Counted from the stretch's first letter, positions 34,886-43,865 are shown. The stretch: 64,000 nucleotides of DNA from CAILHX01 sp964511385 (GCA_964511385.1 CAZEFE010000009.1:32061-96060); one strand, 5' to 3'. Notes: generated by a model not told the origin, from the sequence alone. Numbers and translations: made by a program.

Positions 34886-35463
34886 AGGCGCGCCTGCTGC
34901 GCCATTCCCCCTACGCCGTTCTGCTGCTGGCCATTTTGGCAGTCGGGCTGGCACTGGCATTCGCTCTGCAGTGGCAACGGGCGCGGCAGTTGAACCTGGC
35001 CTACCAGCATGGCGATCTGATCAAACGCCCGATCCCGCGCGGGGCGTACCGCGAAGCCTATGCCGCGGGCTACTTGCTGACGGCCAACGGCTTGCCGCGC
35101 GAGGCGGCGCGTCTGTTTACCATGGCCGAGGCCAGCGATGATGCGCAATTGCGCGCGCGTGCCAAGTTCGTGCTGGGCAACCTCTACTTCGATATCGGCC
35201 TCAAGGCGGCCGACATCCAGTCAGGCGAGGGCCATATCCATGGCCTGGCGCAGATCGAACTGGCGCGCGAGGCCTACAAGGGAGCGCTGCGCATCGACCC
35301 CGGCATGACCGCCGCGCGCTACAACCTGGAACTGCTCGACCGTCTCAGCCCGCCCAAGCGACTTGAGGGCTGGGAGCGTTCGGTCGATGGCGTGACGATG
35401 GCGCCGCAGAAGCGCGATGGCTGGGCGTCGATGAAAGACAACACGCGACGTGGCCTGCCATGA
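34882..35463 (+). CDS. mxaK: MxaK, membrane-anchored TPR-like protein (orphan copy)
   Basis: A 193-residue protein with one N-terminal membrane segment (PYAVLLLAILAVGLALAFAL) and a periplasmic helical region including a TPR-like unit (AREAYKGALRIDPGMTAARY). It matches MxaK, required for calcium loading of methanol dehydrogenase in Methylobacterium. The start at 34882 overlaps the mxaC stop as ATGA; an in-frame ATG seven codons earlier (34861) is possible. It overlaps mxaL by four bases. Confidence 0.87.
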   Translation: MKARLLRHSPYAVLLLAILAVGLALAFALQWQRARQLNLAYQHGDLIKRPIPRGAYREAYAAGYLLTANGLPREAARLFTMAEASDDAQLRARAKFVLGNLYFDIGLKAADIQSGEGHIHGLAQIELAREAYKGALRIDPGMTAARYNLELLDRLSPPKRLEGWERSVDGVTMAPQKRDGWASMKDNTRRGLP

Positions 35464-36479
35464 AAATGCGTGTATTGCGGGCGCTGGCCATCGCCCATGC
35501 CTGGACGCGCGCCGGAGCGGGCTGCTACCTGCTGGCGGCGCTGCTGTTGCTGCCAGTATGGGCTGAACCCACTTTGCGCCTGCCGGGCAAGGTGCAGGAC
35601 ACCCTTTTTGTTATCGACATCAGCGAAAGCATGAATGTCCCCGATGCCGAGTTTCCAGCCCCCCGCACGTCGCGTCTGGAACTGGCCAAGGCTGCCACGC
35701 GCGAGGCCATGGCCGCCCTGAATTGTGGATCAAGGGTATCGCTGGCGCTGTTTGCCGGCGAGCATGCCGTGACCCTGTTCGAGCCGCTGGAAATCTGCCG
35801 CCATTTCCCCGCTATCGAGCAAGTAGTGTCGCGCTTGTCCACGCATATGCGCTGGATCGGCGATTCGCGTATCGAGGTTGGCCTCACCCACGCCATCGAA
35901 GAAGCGCAGGCGCACCAACTCAACGTGGTGTTCATCAGCGACGGCGACGAAATGCCGCACAAGAGCGCCCCGCGCGTGACCGCACTGGAAGCCATGCGCG
36001 GCAAGATTCGTGGCGCGGTGTTCGTGGTTGGTGGTGATACCCCGCTGCCGGTGCCCAGGGTGGACGGCAACGGGCAGGTCACCGGCTACTGGTCGCCGGA
36101 AGAAGCGGTCAAGGAGGGTTTTTACCCCAATCTGCTGGCTCAGGTGGATAGTCTGGAACCCGGACAAAAGGCGCCCCAAGGTATGCTGGACGAAGTCGGC
36201 GAGCACCTTTCCGCCGCGCGCCCGGCTTATCTGGAGGCACTGGCCAAGGCGGCGGGACTGGAATTCGGCCGGTTGAACCAGCCAAGGGAGGCGGTGGCTG
36301 TGGTCAGCGGTCCGGGGCTGGTGCAAGAAGCACGTGCGGAACGGGATGCCAGATGGGTTTTCGCCCTGCTGGCCTTTGTCATGTCGCTGGCGGGCTGGTT
36401 TTGGCCGAAGTTGAGTGAAATTTTACCGAATGCGCGAAAAAGCATGATGCTGGCATGGAAGAAAGGGTTTTCCGAATGA
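35460..36479 (+). CDS. mxaL: MxaL, vWA-domain protein (orphan copy)
   Basis: A 339-residue protein. An N-terminal membrane or signal segment (CYLLAALLLLPVWA) precedes a periplasmic vWA domain with MIDAS residues in FVIDISESMNVPD and FISDGDEMP. A C-terminal membrane anchor follows (WVFALLAFVMSLAGWFW). It completes the six-gene R-S-A-C-K-L order found in methanol dehydrogenase operons. Its stop overlaps the next small gene as ATGA. Confidence 0.9.
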   Translation: MKMRVLRALAIAHAWTRAGAGCYLLAALLLLPVWAEPTLRLPGKVQDTLFVIDISESMNVPDAEFPAPRTSRLELAKAATREAMAALNCGSRVSLALFAGEHAVTLFEPLEICRHFPAIEQVVSRLSTHMRWIGDSRIEVGLTHAIEEAQAHQLNVVFISDGDEMPHKSAPRVTALEAMRGKIRGAVFVVGGDTPLPVPRVDGNGQVTGYWSPEEAVKEGFYPNLLAQVDSLEPGQKAPQGMLDEVGEHLSAARPAYLEALAKAAGLEFGRLNQPREAVAVVSGPGLVQEARAERDARWVFALLAFVMSLAGWFWPKLSEILPNARKSMMLAWKKGFSE

Positions 36480-36784
36480 AATTGCCTGGGTATGTCCTGG
36501 TTGCGGGGGGGTATTTGATGGTTGCCAGCCAACTTTCGGTGGCGGAAAATGTTAAGTTGCGCATGCGGGAAGATGCGCTATGTGCCGAGAAGGATGGACA
36601 TCTGGTTGTTCTAGTGAACATCGGCGATGATAGCCAAACAGCCTGGGTGGATCGCTGGTTCATGAATATCCAGACCCCGGATCATACCAGGCACCAGTTG
36701 GCGCCGGGGGAGGAGCATGCCTTGGGCTGCTCCAACACCCGGTCCGGCGAGCAACACTGGACAATTACGGCTACGCCCCAATGA
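36476..36784 (+). CDS. Small exported protein of unknown function after mxaL
   Basis: A 102-residue protein. The signal segment YVLVAGGYLMVASQLSVA is followed by a short beta-rich domain (LVVLVNIGDDSQTAWVDRWF) with two cysteines (LCAEKD and GCSNTR) that could form a disulfide. It overlaps mxaL by ATGA, so it is the last gene of the orphan mxa operon and takes the place where mxaD stands in the other copy. It is not related to MxaD. I do not recognise the family; small MxaE/MxaH-type proteins are possible comparisons. Confidence 0.7.
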   Translation: MKLPGYVLVAGGYLMVASQLSVAENVKLRMREDALCAEKDGHLVVLVNIGDDSQTAWVDRWFMNIQTPDHTRHQLAPGEEHALGCSNTRSGEQHWTITATPQ

Positions 36785-36811
36785 AAAAAAAACCGGTGTC
36801 GCCACCGGTTT
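36784..36811 (-). terminator. Terminator of the minus-strand kinase/regulator operon
   Basis: AAACCGGTG and CACCGGTTT form a perfect 9-base stem with a TCGC loop. The long A-run on its left gives a T-run when read on the minus strand, past the regulator stop at 36928. It also directly follows the plus-strand stop at 36784 and may act on both transcripts. Confidence 0.85.
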
Positions 36812-36927
36812 AAGACTATGGAAATGGATGGGAGAGCAATCAAGGAACCCAGACCATCTGTACCGAATTCTGGGGTAACGGGCCGTTAAGTGGTTAGTGA
36901 ATATTTCCTGAAACCCACGAAAAAAAC

Positions 36928-37566
36928 TCATTTCCTTTGGGTGATGCCATAACGGATCGCAAGGTGTACCAATTGTCCAGGATTGCTGATGTCCAGCTTC
37001 TGTCGCACATGAGTCTGGATGTTGGCGGCGGATTTGTAGCTAATGTGCAGTGCCTCGGCGATATGGGTCAGGGATTCGCCATTGGCCAGGCGGCTGAATA
37101 CCTCGAATTCGCGTGGTGACAGTAATTCCACCGGATTGCTGCTTCCGGAGAGTTTTTCCATGGCCATTTGTTGGGCAAGCGCGGGGCTGATGAAACGCCT
37201 GTCGTGCATGACTTGCCGGATGGCTTCCAGCAGGATGTCCGGTGGGTCGGATTTGACAACATAGCCGCGCGCGCCGACTTGCAGGGCGCGAGTGGCGTGC
37301 ACCGTATCATCGTACATGCTGAATACGATGATTTTTGCCTCGGGATCGCGCGCCAGCACCCGTTGTATTGTTTCCAATCCGCCGATACCAGGCATGTCAA
37401 GGTCAAGCAGCATCAGGTCCGGAGCCAGTTCCACCCAAGCCACGCAGGCCTTCTCGCCATTCTCGACTTCGCCGGCTATGAGATACTCAGCTCGCGTGAG
37501 CAAGGTTCTTAACCCTTGGCGAACGACTGCATGGTCGTCCGTCAACAAAATTCTGATCGCCATCAT
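36928..37566 (-). CDS. LuxR/NarL-type response regulator
   Basis: A 212-residue regulator with phospho-acceptor Asp in LMLLDLDMPGIGG and LuxR helix-turn-helix LLSPREFEVFSRLANGESLT. It is related to the regulator at 29668. It lies 6 bases after the kinase gene in one minus-strand operon placed between the orphan mxa module and mxaF. A second ATG follows the first. Control of mxaF, directly divergent from the kinase, is the obvious candidate role. Confidence 0.92.
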   Translation of the reverse strand: MMAIRILLTDDHAVVRQGLRTLLTRAEYLIAGEVENGEKACVAWVELAPDLMLLDLDMPGIGGLETIQRVLARDPEAKIIVFSMYDDTVHATRALQVGARGYVVKSDPPDILLEAIRQVMHDRRFISPALAQQMAMEKLSGSSNPVELLSPREFEVFSRLANGESLTHIAEALHISYKSAANIQTHVRQKLDISNPGQLVHLAIRYGITQRK

Positions 37567-37572
37567 TATTCC

Positions 37573-38892
37573 TTAACCGTTTGATAGAGGGAGGGTGGCG
37601 TGTACGATCACGCCCGCACCATCTTTGCTGGTGACGGAAAAATATCCCTTGACCGATTCAACGCGTTCGCGCATTCCGATCAGGCCAAACCCCGCGCCCT
37701 TGCTGCCAGATGAAAAACCCTTGCCGTTGTCCTGAATCTCGATGGACAGTACATGCGCGTCACCGCCCTTGCGGATGGCAATGGAAACATTGCTGGCTTG
37801 CGCATGACGACTCACATTGGTGAGAGCCTCCTGCACAATGCGATAGGTAATGGCCGCAATGGGTTCCGGCAAATAGCCGCATTCATCCATGTTCAGATCG
37901 CAGAAGACTCCCGGGTGTTGTCTGCCCCACTGCATCACGAGGTGCCGCATGGCATCCGTGAGTCCATGATCTTCCAGCCCGATCGGACGCAGACGGCGGA
38001 TCAATGAATGCACCGTTTTTTGGATATGGCGGGCATTGTTGATGATGCTGGATGCGCGGTCGGCAATGGTTTTGTTGTCATGCATGGCGAGGGTGCCGGC
38101 ATCCAACTGTATGGCGGTCAGGTATTGCCCCATGTCATCGTGAATTTCCCTTGCGATGCGACGCCGCTCATCTTCTTCGACCTGGTTGGCGTGCCTGGTC
38201 AGCGCTCGATTTTCTTCCAGCAATACGGTTATTTCCTGTTCCACGAGGTGCAGTTCCGTGATGTCGGCAAAGAAACCATGAATTTCCACCCCGGCCGCTG
38301 AACTATCCGCCAGGACAAAGCGTGCCATTACCACCCAGGGCGCCCCATCAGGCCGTGCGACCTGCAAATGCTCGAACGTCACTCCACCGGTGTTGGCAAG
38401 ACTGGTCATGATGCCTTGCCATTCGTTCCCCAGTGCCTGTGCAATATTGAGGCGTTGGCCCATGTGGCCGGACATGGCATCAAAAGATTCGTTGTGCAGC
38501 AGAATCTCGCCTTGCTGGTTGCATATGAAATTGCCACACAGAGACTCATCGAACAAGGTTCTGAACTTCATCTGTGTAAGACTTTCCACGCGCTCCGCCT
38601 CAACGCGTTTCTGCGTTTCTATCCGGAGGTCATGCACCCGGCGCGCAGAATACCAGGCCGATGCCAGGGCTGCAAACAGCAGCGCAACCGCGAGCTCATC
38701 GATCTGGACGTACTCATACTGCTCGGCCCAGTCAGCAAAGCGCTCCGCAATGTTCAGCCACCAGGATGCCAGGTAAACAGCGCCTACCAGCAAGGATGCC
38801 ACAAGCAGGTCTTGCCGCGATTTACTTGTCCGTGGGAAAAACGAAGGGTTTCCAGTTGTGCGTGCCATGAGGGGCATTATCAAGCACCGCAT
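37573..38892 (-). CDS. PAS-containing NarX-type sensor histidine kinase
   Basis: A 439-residue kinase. Two membrane segments near the N-terminus (LLVASLLVGAVYLASWW; ELAVALLFAALASAWY) are followed by a PAS domain (about 110-225, NQQGEILLHNESFDAM), HisKA_3 with His in RRIAREIHDDMGQYL, and HATPase (FGLIGMRERVESVKG). With almost no periplasmic part, it probably senses an internal or membrane signal. The start at 38892 has GGAAA upstream; later ATGs (38877, 38868) are possible. It is divergent from mxaF. Confidence 0.9.
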   Translation of the reverse strand: MRCLIMPLMARTTGNPSFFPRTSKSRQDLLVASLLVGAVYLASWWLNIAERFADWAEQYEYVQIDELAVALLFAALASAWYSARRVHDLRIETQKRVEAERVESLTQMKFRTLFDESLCGNFICNQQGEILLHNESFDAMSGHMGQRLNIAQALGNEWQGIMTSLANTGGVTFEHLQVARPDGAPWVVMARFVLADSSAAGVEIHGFFADITELHLVEQEITVLLEENRALTRHANQVEEDERRRIAREIHDDMGQYLTAIQLDAGTLAMHDNKTIADRASSIINNARHIQKTVHSLIRRLRPIGLEDHGLTDAMRHLVMQWGRQHPGVFCDLNMDECGYLPEPIAAITYRIVQEALTNVSRHAQASNVSIAIRKGGDAHVLSIEIQDNGKGFSSGSKGAGFGLIGMRERVESVKGYFSVTSKDGAGVIVHATLPLSNG

Positions 38893-39002
38893 CACTTTCC
38901 GTGAAGTGAAAAAATCCTGATGTGCGGGTTGCGCAGCTTAGGCGTGCAGGTGCCATAACTCATCAAGTGAACTGTTTCCAAGTATTGCAGGAATATTTCA
39001 CT
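38892..39002. promoter_or_regulatory. mxaF/kinase intergenic region with inverted repeats
   Basis: Two inverted repeats share AGTGA/TCACT half-sites: TCACTTTCCGTGAAGTGA (38892-38909), overlapping the kinase ribosome site, and AGTGA (38966-38970) with TCACT (38998-39002), enclosing TTTCC and GGAAT. They are candidate regulator sites for the mxaF promoter. No clear sigma-70 box is visible. Confidence 0.35.
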
Positions 39003-39092
39003 AACGCTCGCCCCGCCTTAAATCCGAAACTTGGCGTCGCCGGGCAACCGGAAAGGGAGTCACCCTAAATCAACCAGAAACAGGAGATGAAT

Positions 39093-40892
39093 ATGAAACG
39101 CAAATTAGCTACTGCCGGTGTCGGCGCAGCTGTCGGCGGCCTGTTCGTGATCGCAACGATGCAAGTGGCGATGGCGGATGCGGACCTCGACAAGCGTGTG
39201 CAGGATCCCAACCAGTGGGCACTGCAGACCGGGAATTATTTCGGCCAGCATAACAGCACGTTAAGCCAGATCAACAAGGGTAACGTCAAAAACGTCAAGG
39301 CGGCTTGGTCGTTCTCCACCGGTCGTCTCAATGGTCACGAGGGTGCTCCGCTGGTGGTTGGCGACATGATGTACATCCACTCGTCCTTCCCGAATGATAC
39401 GTTTGCTATCAACCTGAACGATCCCGGCAAGATTGTCTGGGCGCACAAGCCTAAGCAGGATGCCTCCACCAAGGCGGTGATGTGTTGCGATATCGTTGAC
39501 CGCGGCGTGGCTTATGGCGCCGGCCAGATTATCAAGAAGCAGGCGGATGGTCATTTGTTGGCACTGGATGCCAAGACCGGCAAGGAAAACTGGAAAGTCG
39601 AAGTGTGCGATCCCAAGGTGGGCCAGACTTTGACTCAGGCGCCTTTTGTCGTCAAGGACAAGGTGCTGATTGGCTGCTCCGGCGCTGAGCTGGGCGTGCG
39701 CGGCAAACTGGATGCTTACGATATCAAGACCGGCGAACTCAAGTGGCGCGCCTACGCCACCGGCCCTGACAATGATGTCAACCTGGCCAAGAACTTCAAT
39801 GAGCACAATCCCCATTATGGTCAGTTCGGGCTCGGTACCAAGACCTGGGAAGGCGATGCCTGGAAGATCGGCGGTGGTACCAACTGGGGCTGGTACGCCT
39901 ACGATCCCAAGCTGAACCTGGTGTACTACGGTTCCGGCAACCCGGCGCCGTGGAACGAAACCATGCGTCCCGGCGACAACAAGTGGACCATGACCATCTG
40001 GGCGCGCGATGTGGATACCGGTGCGGCCAAGTGGGGCTACCAGAAGACGCCGCATGACGAGTGGGACTTTGCCGGCGTGAACCAGATGGTGCTGACCGAT
40101 CAGCCCGTTGAAGGCAAGATGACGCCGCTGTTGAGCCACATCGACCGCAACGGCATCCTCTACACCCTGAACCGCGACACCGGCGGCCTGATTGTGGCCG
40201 AAAAGGTGGATCCGGCGGTTAACGTGTTCAAGAAGGTGGACCTGAAGAGTGGTGTGCCGGTGCGCGATCCGGAATTCGGCACTCGCATGGACCACAAGGG
40301 CACCAACATCTGCCCGTCGGCCATGGGTTTCCACAACCAGGGCATCGATTCCTACGATCCTGAATCCCGCACGCTGTATGCCGGCCTGAACCATATCTGT
40401 ATGGATTGGGAGCCGTTCATGCTGCCGTACCGTGCCGGCCAGTTCTTCGTGGGTGCGACCCTGGCAATGTACCCCGGCCCGAACGGTCCGACCAAGACCG
40501 AAATGGGTCAGGTGCGTGCCTTTGACCTGACCACCGGCAAGCCGAAGTGGACCAAGTGGGAGAAGTTCTCGGTCTGGGGCGGCACCCTGTTCACCAAGGG
40601 CGGCCTGGTCTGGTACAACACCCTGGATGGCTACATCAAGGCGTTGGATAACAAGGATGGCAAGGAACTGTGGAAGTTCAAGATGCCTTCCGGCGGTATC
40701 GGCGCACCGATGACCTACGCCTTCAAGGGTAAGCAGTTCGTGGCTTCCAACTATGGCGTGGGCGGCTGGCCCGGCGTTGGTCTGGTCTTCGACCTGACCG
40801 ACCCGAGCGCGGGTCTGGGCGCGGTTGGCGCCTTCAAGGAACTCCAGCACTACACCAACATGGGTGGTGGCACGATGGTGTTCAGCCTGTAA
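39093..40892 (+). CDS. mxaF: Methanol dehydrogenase large subunit MxaF (calcium type)
   Basis: A 599-residue PQQ quinoprotein that oxidises methanol to formaldehyde in the periplasm. The signal peptide ends MQVAMA/DAD. Vicinal cysteines (VMCCDIV, C131-C132) form the disulfide ring against PQQ. Metal ligand Glu199 is in CSGAELGVRG and the catalytic Asp325 in PHDEWDFAGVNQ. The residue two after it is Ala327, not Asp, which marks the calcium form. Tryptophan-docking propeller repeats are present throughout. AGGAG is spaced correctly for the ATG at 39093, not the one at 39087. Followed by mxaJ, mxaG and mxaI. Confidence 0.97.
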   Translation: MKRKLATAGVGAAVGGLFVIATMQVAMADADLDKRVQDPNQWALQTGNYFGQHNSTLSQINKGNVKNVKAAWSFSTGRLNGHEGAPLVVGDMMYIHSSFPNDTFAINLNDPGKIVWAHKPKQDASTKAVMCCDIVDRGVAYGAGQIIKKQADGHLLALDAKTGKENWKVEVCDPKVGQTLTQAPFVVKDKVLIGCSGAELGVRGKLDAYDIKTGELKWRAYATGPDNDVNLAKNFNEHNPHYGQFGLGTKTWEGDAWKIGGGTNWGWYAYDPKLNLVYYGSGNPAPWNETMRPGDNKWTMTIWARDVDTGAAKWGYQKTPHDEWDFAGVNQMVLTDQPVEGKMTPLLSHIDRNGILYTLNRDTGGLIVAEKVDPAVNVFKKVDLKSGVPVRDPEFGTRMDHKGTNICPSAMGFHNQGIDSYDPESRTLYAGLNHICMDWEPFMLPYRAGQFFVGATLAMYPGPNGPTKTEMGQVRAFDLTTGKPKWTKWEKFSVWGGTLFTKGGLVWYNTLDGYIKALDNKDGKELWKFKMPSGGIGAPMTYAFKGKQFVASNYGVGGWPGVGLVFDLTDPSAGLGAVGAFKELQHYTNMGGGTMVFSL

Positions 40893-40907
40893 TTGCGGTA
40901 ATGGCTT

Positions 40908-40934
40908 GGGGATTGCCGCGTGGCGGCAATCCCC
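40908..40934 (+). promoter_or_regulatory. mRNA hairpin between mxaF and mxaJ
   Basis: GGGGATTGCCGC and GCGGCAATCCCC form a perfect 12-base stem around a GTG loop. No T-run follows, so it more likely protects the 3' end of mxaF mRNA or causes partial stop, giving more MxaF than MxaJ. Confidence 0.7.
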
Positions 40935-40973
40935 GCCTCACAATCAAATTTAGCTTTAGGAAAATACCGAGTC

Positions 40974-41807
40974 ATGTTGCCCCACAAAAAGTACGGTTTG
41001 TTTGTACGTAAAGCATTGTTTGGGCTTGGTTTGCTGAGCCTGTTTGCCATGGAAGCCCAGGCCGCGGATTTGAATGTCTGCGCCGGCGAGAATGAAATGC
41101 CCTTTTCCAATGCCGGCGGAGAGGGGTTTGAAAATGAAATCGGCGTCCTGCTGGGCAAGGCCCTGGGTCGCAAGGTGCAATTTGTGTACTGGAAAGACCC
41201 GCGTTATGCCGTGCGCGATTTTCTGGACAAGGGCAAGTGCGACCTGATGCTGGGCATGGATGCCGGCGATCCGCGCATCCTGGCCACCAGGCCCTACTAC
41301 AAGAGCGGCTACGTCTTTATCACGAGGAAGGATCGCGATGTCGAAGCGACTTCGTGGAGTGACGAAATTCTCAAGGACAAGCATGTGCGTATCGGCACGC
41401 TACCGGATAGCCCGGGCAAGGTCATGCTGCTGCAGATTGACCGGTTCGACGACATGTTCGATTACCTGACAGAGTTGACCAACTTCCAGTCCACCCGCAA
41501 TCGCTATATCCGCATTGAGCCAAGCAAGATTGTTAGCGACGTGGCGGAGAAGCACTTGCATGTTGGTGTGCTTTGGGGGGGCGAGGCGGGACGGTATGTC
41601 AGGGACTCCAAGGCGCCTTTGGTCATGCGCCTGATCAAGGATGATGCCAAAAAATCCAACGGAGAGAAAGTGCCCATGCAGTATGAGGTGGTGATTGGCG
41701 TGCGCAAGGGTGATGGCGCGCTGAAAGCGGCGCTCGATAAGGCGATCGGAGAAAAGCAGGAGGAAATCCGTGCCGTTCTCAAGAAGGAAGGCGTACCTCT
41801 TTTGTAA
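40974..41807 (+). CDS. mxaJ: MxaJ, dehydrogenase-associated periplasmic binding protein
   Basis: A 277-residue exported protein (signal ending MEAQA/ADL) of the solute-binding fold linked to PQQ dehydrogenases: LNVCAGENEMPFSNAGGEGF, then DLMLGMDAGDPRILATRPYY and VLWGGEAGRYV. MxaJ/XoxJ proteins are thought to help activate the dehydrogenase rather than transport a solute. ATG at 40974 is chosen because the signal peptide starts there. It lies between mxaF and mxaG, the standard order. Confidence 0.94.
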   Translation: MLPHKKYGLFVRKALFGLGLLSLFAMEAQAADLNVCAGENEMPFSNAGGEGFENEIGVLLGKALGRKVQFVYWKDPRYAVRDFLDKGKCDLMLGMDAGDPRILATRPYYKSGYVFITRKDRDVEATSWSDEILKDKHVRIGTLPDSPGKVMLLQIDRFDDMFDYLTELTNFQSTRNRYIRIEPSKIVSDVAEKHLHVGVLWGGEAGRYVRDSKAPLVMRLIKDDAKKSNGEKVPMQYEVVIGVRKGDGALKAALDKAIGEKQEEIRAVLKKEGVPLL

Positions 41808-41867
41808 GTATTTATCCGATGTGCGGCGGTGCCGCCATCGGACATCACACACAGGAACGAGGAGAAC

Positions 41868-42398
41868 ATGAAAAAACAAAGGAAAGCCCGGCTGCTGGCC
41901 GGGGTGCTGGCTGCTGCCTGCGTAATTACGGCAGGCTTGGCCATTGCTGACCAATTGGATTGGAAATCGCTGCCTGTGCTCGATTTCCGCGGCACCATCA
42001 CTGGGGAGCCGCTGGATTTCAGCAATCTGGTAGACCTGGACGATAAACCCGAGGTGGAAACCGAAGCGGTACAGCGTTTCAAGCGTACCGGCCGCAACCC
42101 GTATAACGACGATGCGGAAGCAATCAAGTATGGCGGCGTGCGCTTCTCCACTGCCTGTTCCGGTTGTCACGGTCACCTCGCGGAAGGCAAGCTGGGGCCG
42201 GCGTTGGCGGATGATTATTGGACCTATCCGAAAAATGCGACGGACAAGGGCTTTTTTGAAACCATTTTCGGGGGAGCGGAAGGCCAGATGGGGCCGCAGC
42301 GCAATCGTCTGACGCAGGATGAAATCCTCAAGATCATGAGCTGGGTGCGCAGCATTTATCAAGGCGACCCGGACAAGGCCGAGTGGAAAAAGCAGTAA
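41868..42398 (+). CDS. mxaG: Cytochrome cL, MxaG
   Basis: A 176-residue periplasmic c-type cytochrome, the electron acceptor of MxaFI. The signal segment (LLAGVLAAACVITAGLAIA) is followed by heme motif CSGCH at 97-101 and a likely axial Met141 in GQMGPQRNR. Length and motif order fit cytochrome cL. GAGGAG is five bases before the ATG. A small G+C-rich hairpin (about 41816-41842) lies between mxaJ and this gene. Confidence 0.94.
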   Translation: MKKQRKARLLAGVLAAACVITAGLAIADQLDWKSLPVLDFRGTITGEPLDFSNLVDLDDKPEVETEAVQRFKRTGRNPYNDDAEAIKYGGVRFSTACSGCHGHLAEGKLGPALADDYWTYPKNATDKGFFETIFGGAEGQMGPQRNRLTQDEILKIMSWVRSIYQGDPDKAEWKKQ

Positions 42399-42485
42399 GG
42401 TTTTGGCGGGATTTCCCCGGACGTTCACTGGTGGCATCCGGCGGAATTGCAGCAACACCAGCAACCCAATTGATTAGGAGATGAC

Positions 42486-42761
42486 ATGAAACGTTTGATG
42501 ACACTGATGGTGATTGCCGGCGCAGTGGCGATTTCCGGCACCGCAGCGGCCTATGACGGCCAAAACTGCAAGGAAGCCGGTAACTGCTGGGAAGCCAAAC
42601 CCGGTTTCCCGGAAAAAATTGCCGGTTCCAAATATGACCCCAAACACGACCCGGTAGAGGTCGCCAAGCAGGAAAAATCCATCAAGGCCATGGATGAGCG
42701 CAACGCCAAGCGCGTGGCCAACGCCAAGGCAACCGGCACCTTCGTTTACGACGTCAAGTAA
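42486..42761 (+). CDS. mxaI: Methanol dehydrogenase small subunit MxaI
   Basis: A 91-residue exported protein. After the signal (ending GTAAA/YDG) the mature chain starts with the typical cysteine-bearing loop QNCKEAGNCWEAKPGFPEKI and ends in a long charged helix (KQEKSIKAMDERNAKRVANA). This beta subunit wraps the MxaF dimer in calcium-type enzymes and is absent from XoxF enzymes. AGGAG precedes the ATG. It is followed 11 bases later by a strong terminator. Confidence 0.97.
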   Translation: MKRLMTLMVIAGAVAISGTAAAYDGQNCKEAGNCWEAKPGFPEKIAGSKYDPKHDPVEVAKQEKSIKAMDERNAKRVANAKATGTFVYDVK

Positions 42762-42772
42762 GGCAAGCCGCG

Positions 42773-42807
42773 CCGGGCCGATGTCTGGAACATCGGCCCG
42801 GTTTTTT
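42773..42807 (+). terminator. Terminator between mxaI and mxaR
   Basis: CCGGGCCGATGT pairs perfectly with ACATCGGCCCGG around a five-base loop, followed by six T. It separates the structural genes mxaFJGI from mxaRSACKL, so accessory genes are read only by read-through or from their own promoter. Confidence 0.93.
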
Positions 42808-42833
42808 AATGATCCAACCCGATATGACTATCC

Positions 42834-43856
42834 ATGACATCTTCCGCTATTGATCTGTCCGCCTGGCGAGAGCGGGCCCTGGCTTTCGAGCGATCCCTCA
42901 ACAGTGTAGTGCTGGGCCTGGAGCAACCGGTGCGCGCGCTGACTATTGCCGTTTTTGCGCGTGGCCACGTGCTGCTGGAAGGGGATGTCGGGGTCGGCAA
43001 GACGACGTTGCTGCGCGCCGCAGCCCGATTGCTCGGCGGAGGCTACCAACGCATCGAAGGTGCGGTGGACCTGATGCCCGGCGACCTGTTGTATCACGCC
43101 TATATGGACGAGCACGGCCAGCCTGCGGTAGCGCCGGGCCCGCTGCTGCGCCATGGCGAATCTCTGGCGGTATTCTTTTTCAACGAAATCAACCGCGCCC
43201 GTCCGCAAGCGCATTCGCTGCTGCTGCGTTTGATGGCGGAGCGTAGCGTCAACGCGTTCAATCGCGAACATGCCTTTCCCCATCTGACTGTATTTGCCGA
43301 CCGCAACCGGCTGGAAAGGGAAGAAACTTTCGAATTGCCGGCTGCCGCCCGTGACCGGTTTTTCATGGAAATTTCGGTGCACGCGCCGAATGTCCACGAC
43401 ATGCAGCGTGCGCTCATGTTCGATCCGCGCTTCCATGATGTAGACGCCCTGATCGGCGGGCTGACCGAAGGCGTCACGCCATTCGACCAACTCGATGCGC
43501 TGGCCGCAGCCGTGCAGTCCGGCGTGCGTGCGGAAACCGCCTTGCAGGATTACGCCGCGCATCTGTGGCAGGCATTGCGTGACCCCGCCGCCCATGGCAT
43601 ACAACTCGATGACGTGGATATGGCGCGGCTGGTGGCCGGCGGCGCCAGTCCGCGCGGCATGGCCATGCTGATGCGCGCCGCGCGCTGCCGCGCCTGGCTG
43701 GAGGGGCGCGACTACCTGACACCGGACGACATCCGCGCCGTCTTTCACGACACCGTGGCGCACCGCATATTCTTTACACCGGCCTATGAACTGCGCCGCG
43801 ATGAAATTGCACCGTGCCTGCTGGATGCGGTGCTGGATGATGTTGCCGCGCCCTAG
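42834..43856 (+). CDS. mxaR: MoxR-type AAA+ ATPase MxaR (mxaFI-linked copy)
   Basis: A 340-residue AAA+ ATPase with Walker A GDVGVGKTT and VFFFNEINRARPQ. It is closely related to the copy at 31133 (for example FARGHVLLEG and HSLLLR.MAERSV shared). It acts in methanol dehydrogenase activation together with MxaS. It starts 27 bases after the terminator of mxaFJGI and 9 bases before the mxaS start codon. Confidence 0.93.
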   Translation: MTSSAIDLSAWRERALAFERSLNSVVLGLEQPVRALTIAVFARGHVLLEGDVGVGKTTLLRAAARLLGGGYQRIEGAVDLMPGDLLYHAYMDEHGQPAVAPGPLLRHGESLAVFFFNEINRARPQAHSLLLRLMAERSVNAFNREHAFPHLTVFADRNRLEREETFELPAAARDRFFMEISVHAPNVHDMQRALMFDPRFHDVDALIGGLTEGVTPFDQLDALAAAVQSGVRAETALQDYAAHLWQALRDPAAHGIQLDDVDMARLVAGGASPRGMAMLMRAARCRAWLEGRDYLTPDDIRAVFHDTVAHRIFFTPAYELRRDEIAPCLLDAVLDDVAAP

Positions 43857-43865
43857 GAGTAGAAT

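Noticed and set aside
39031..39047. sigma-54-like TTGG...GGGC sequence before mxaF
   Set aside because: GG and GC are 11 rather than 12 bases apart and the -12 element is poor.
39261..40850. 529-residue minus-strand frame opposite mxaF
   Set aside because: Shadow of a strongly biased, highly expressed gene; no start signal and no recognisable domain.
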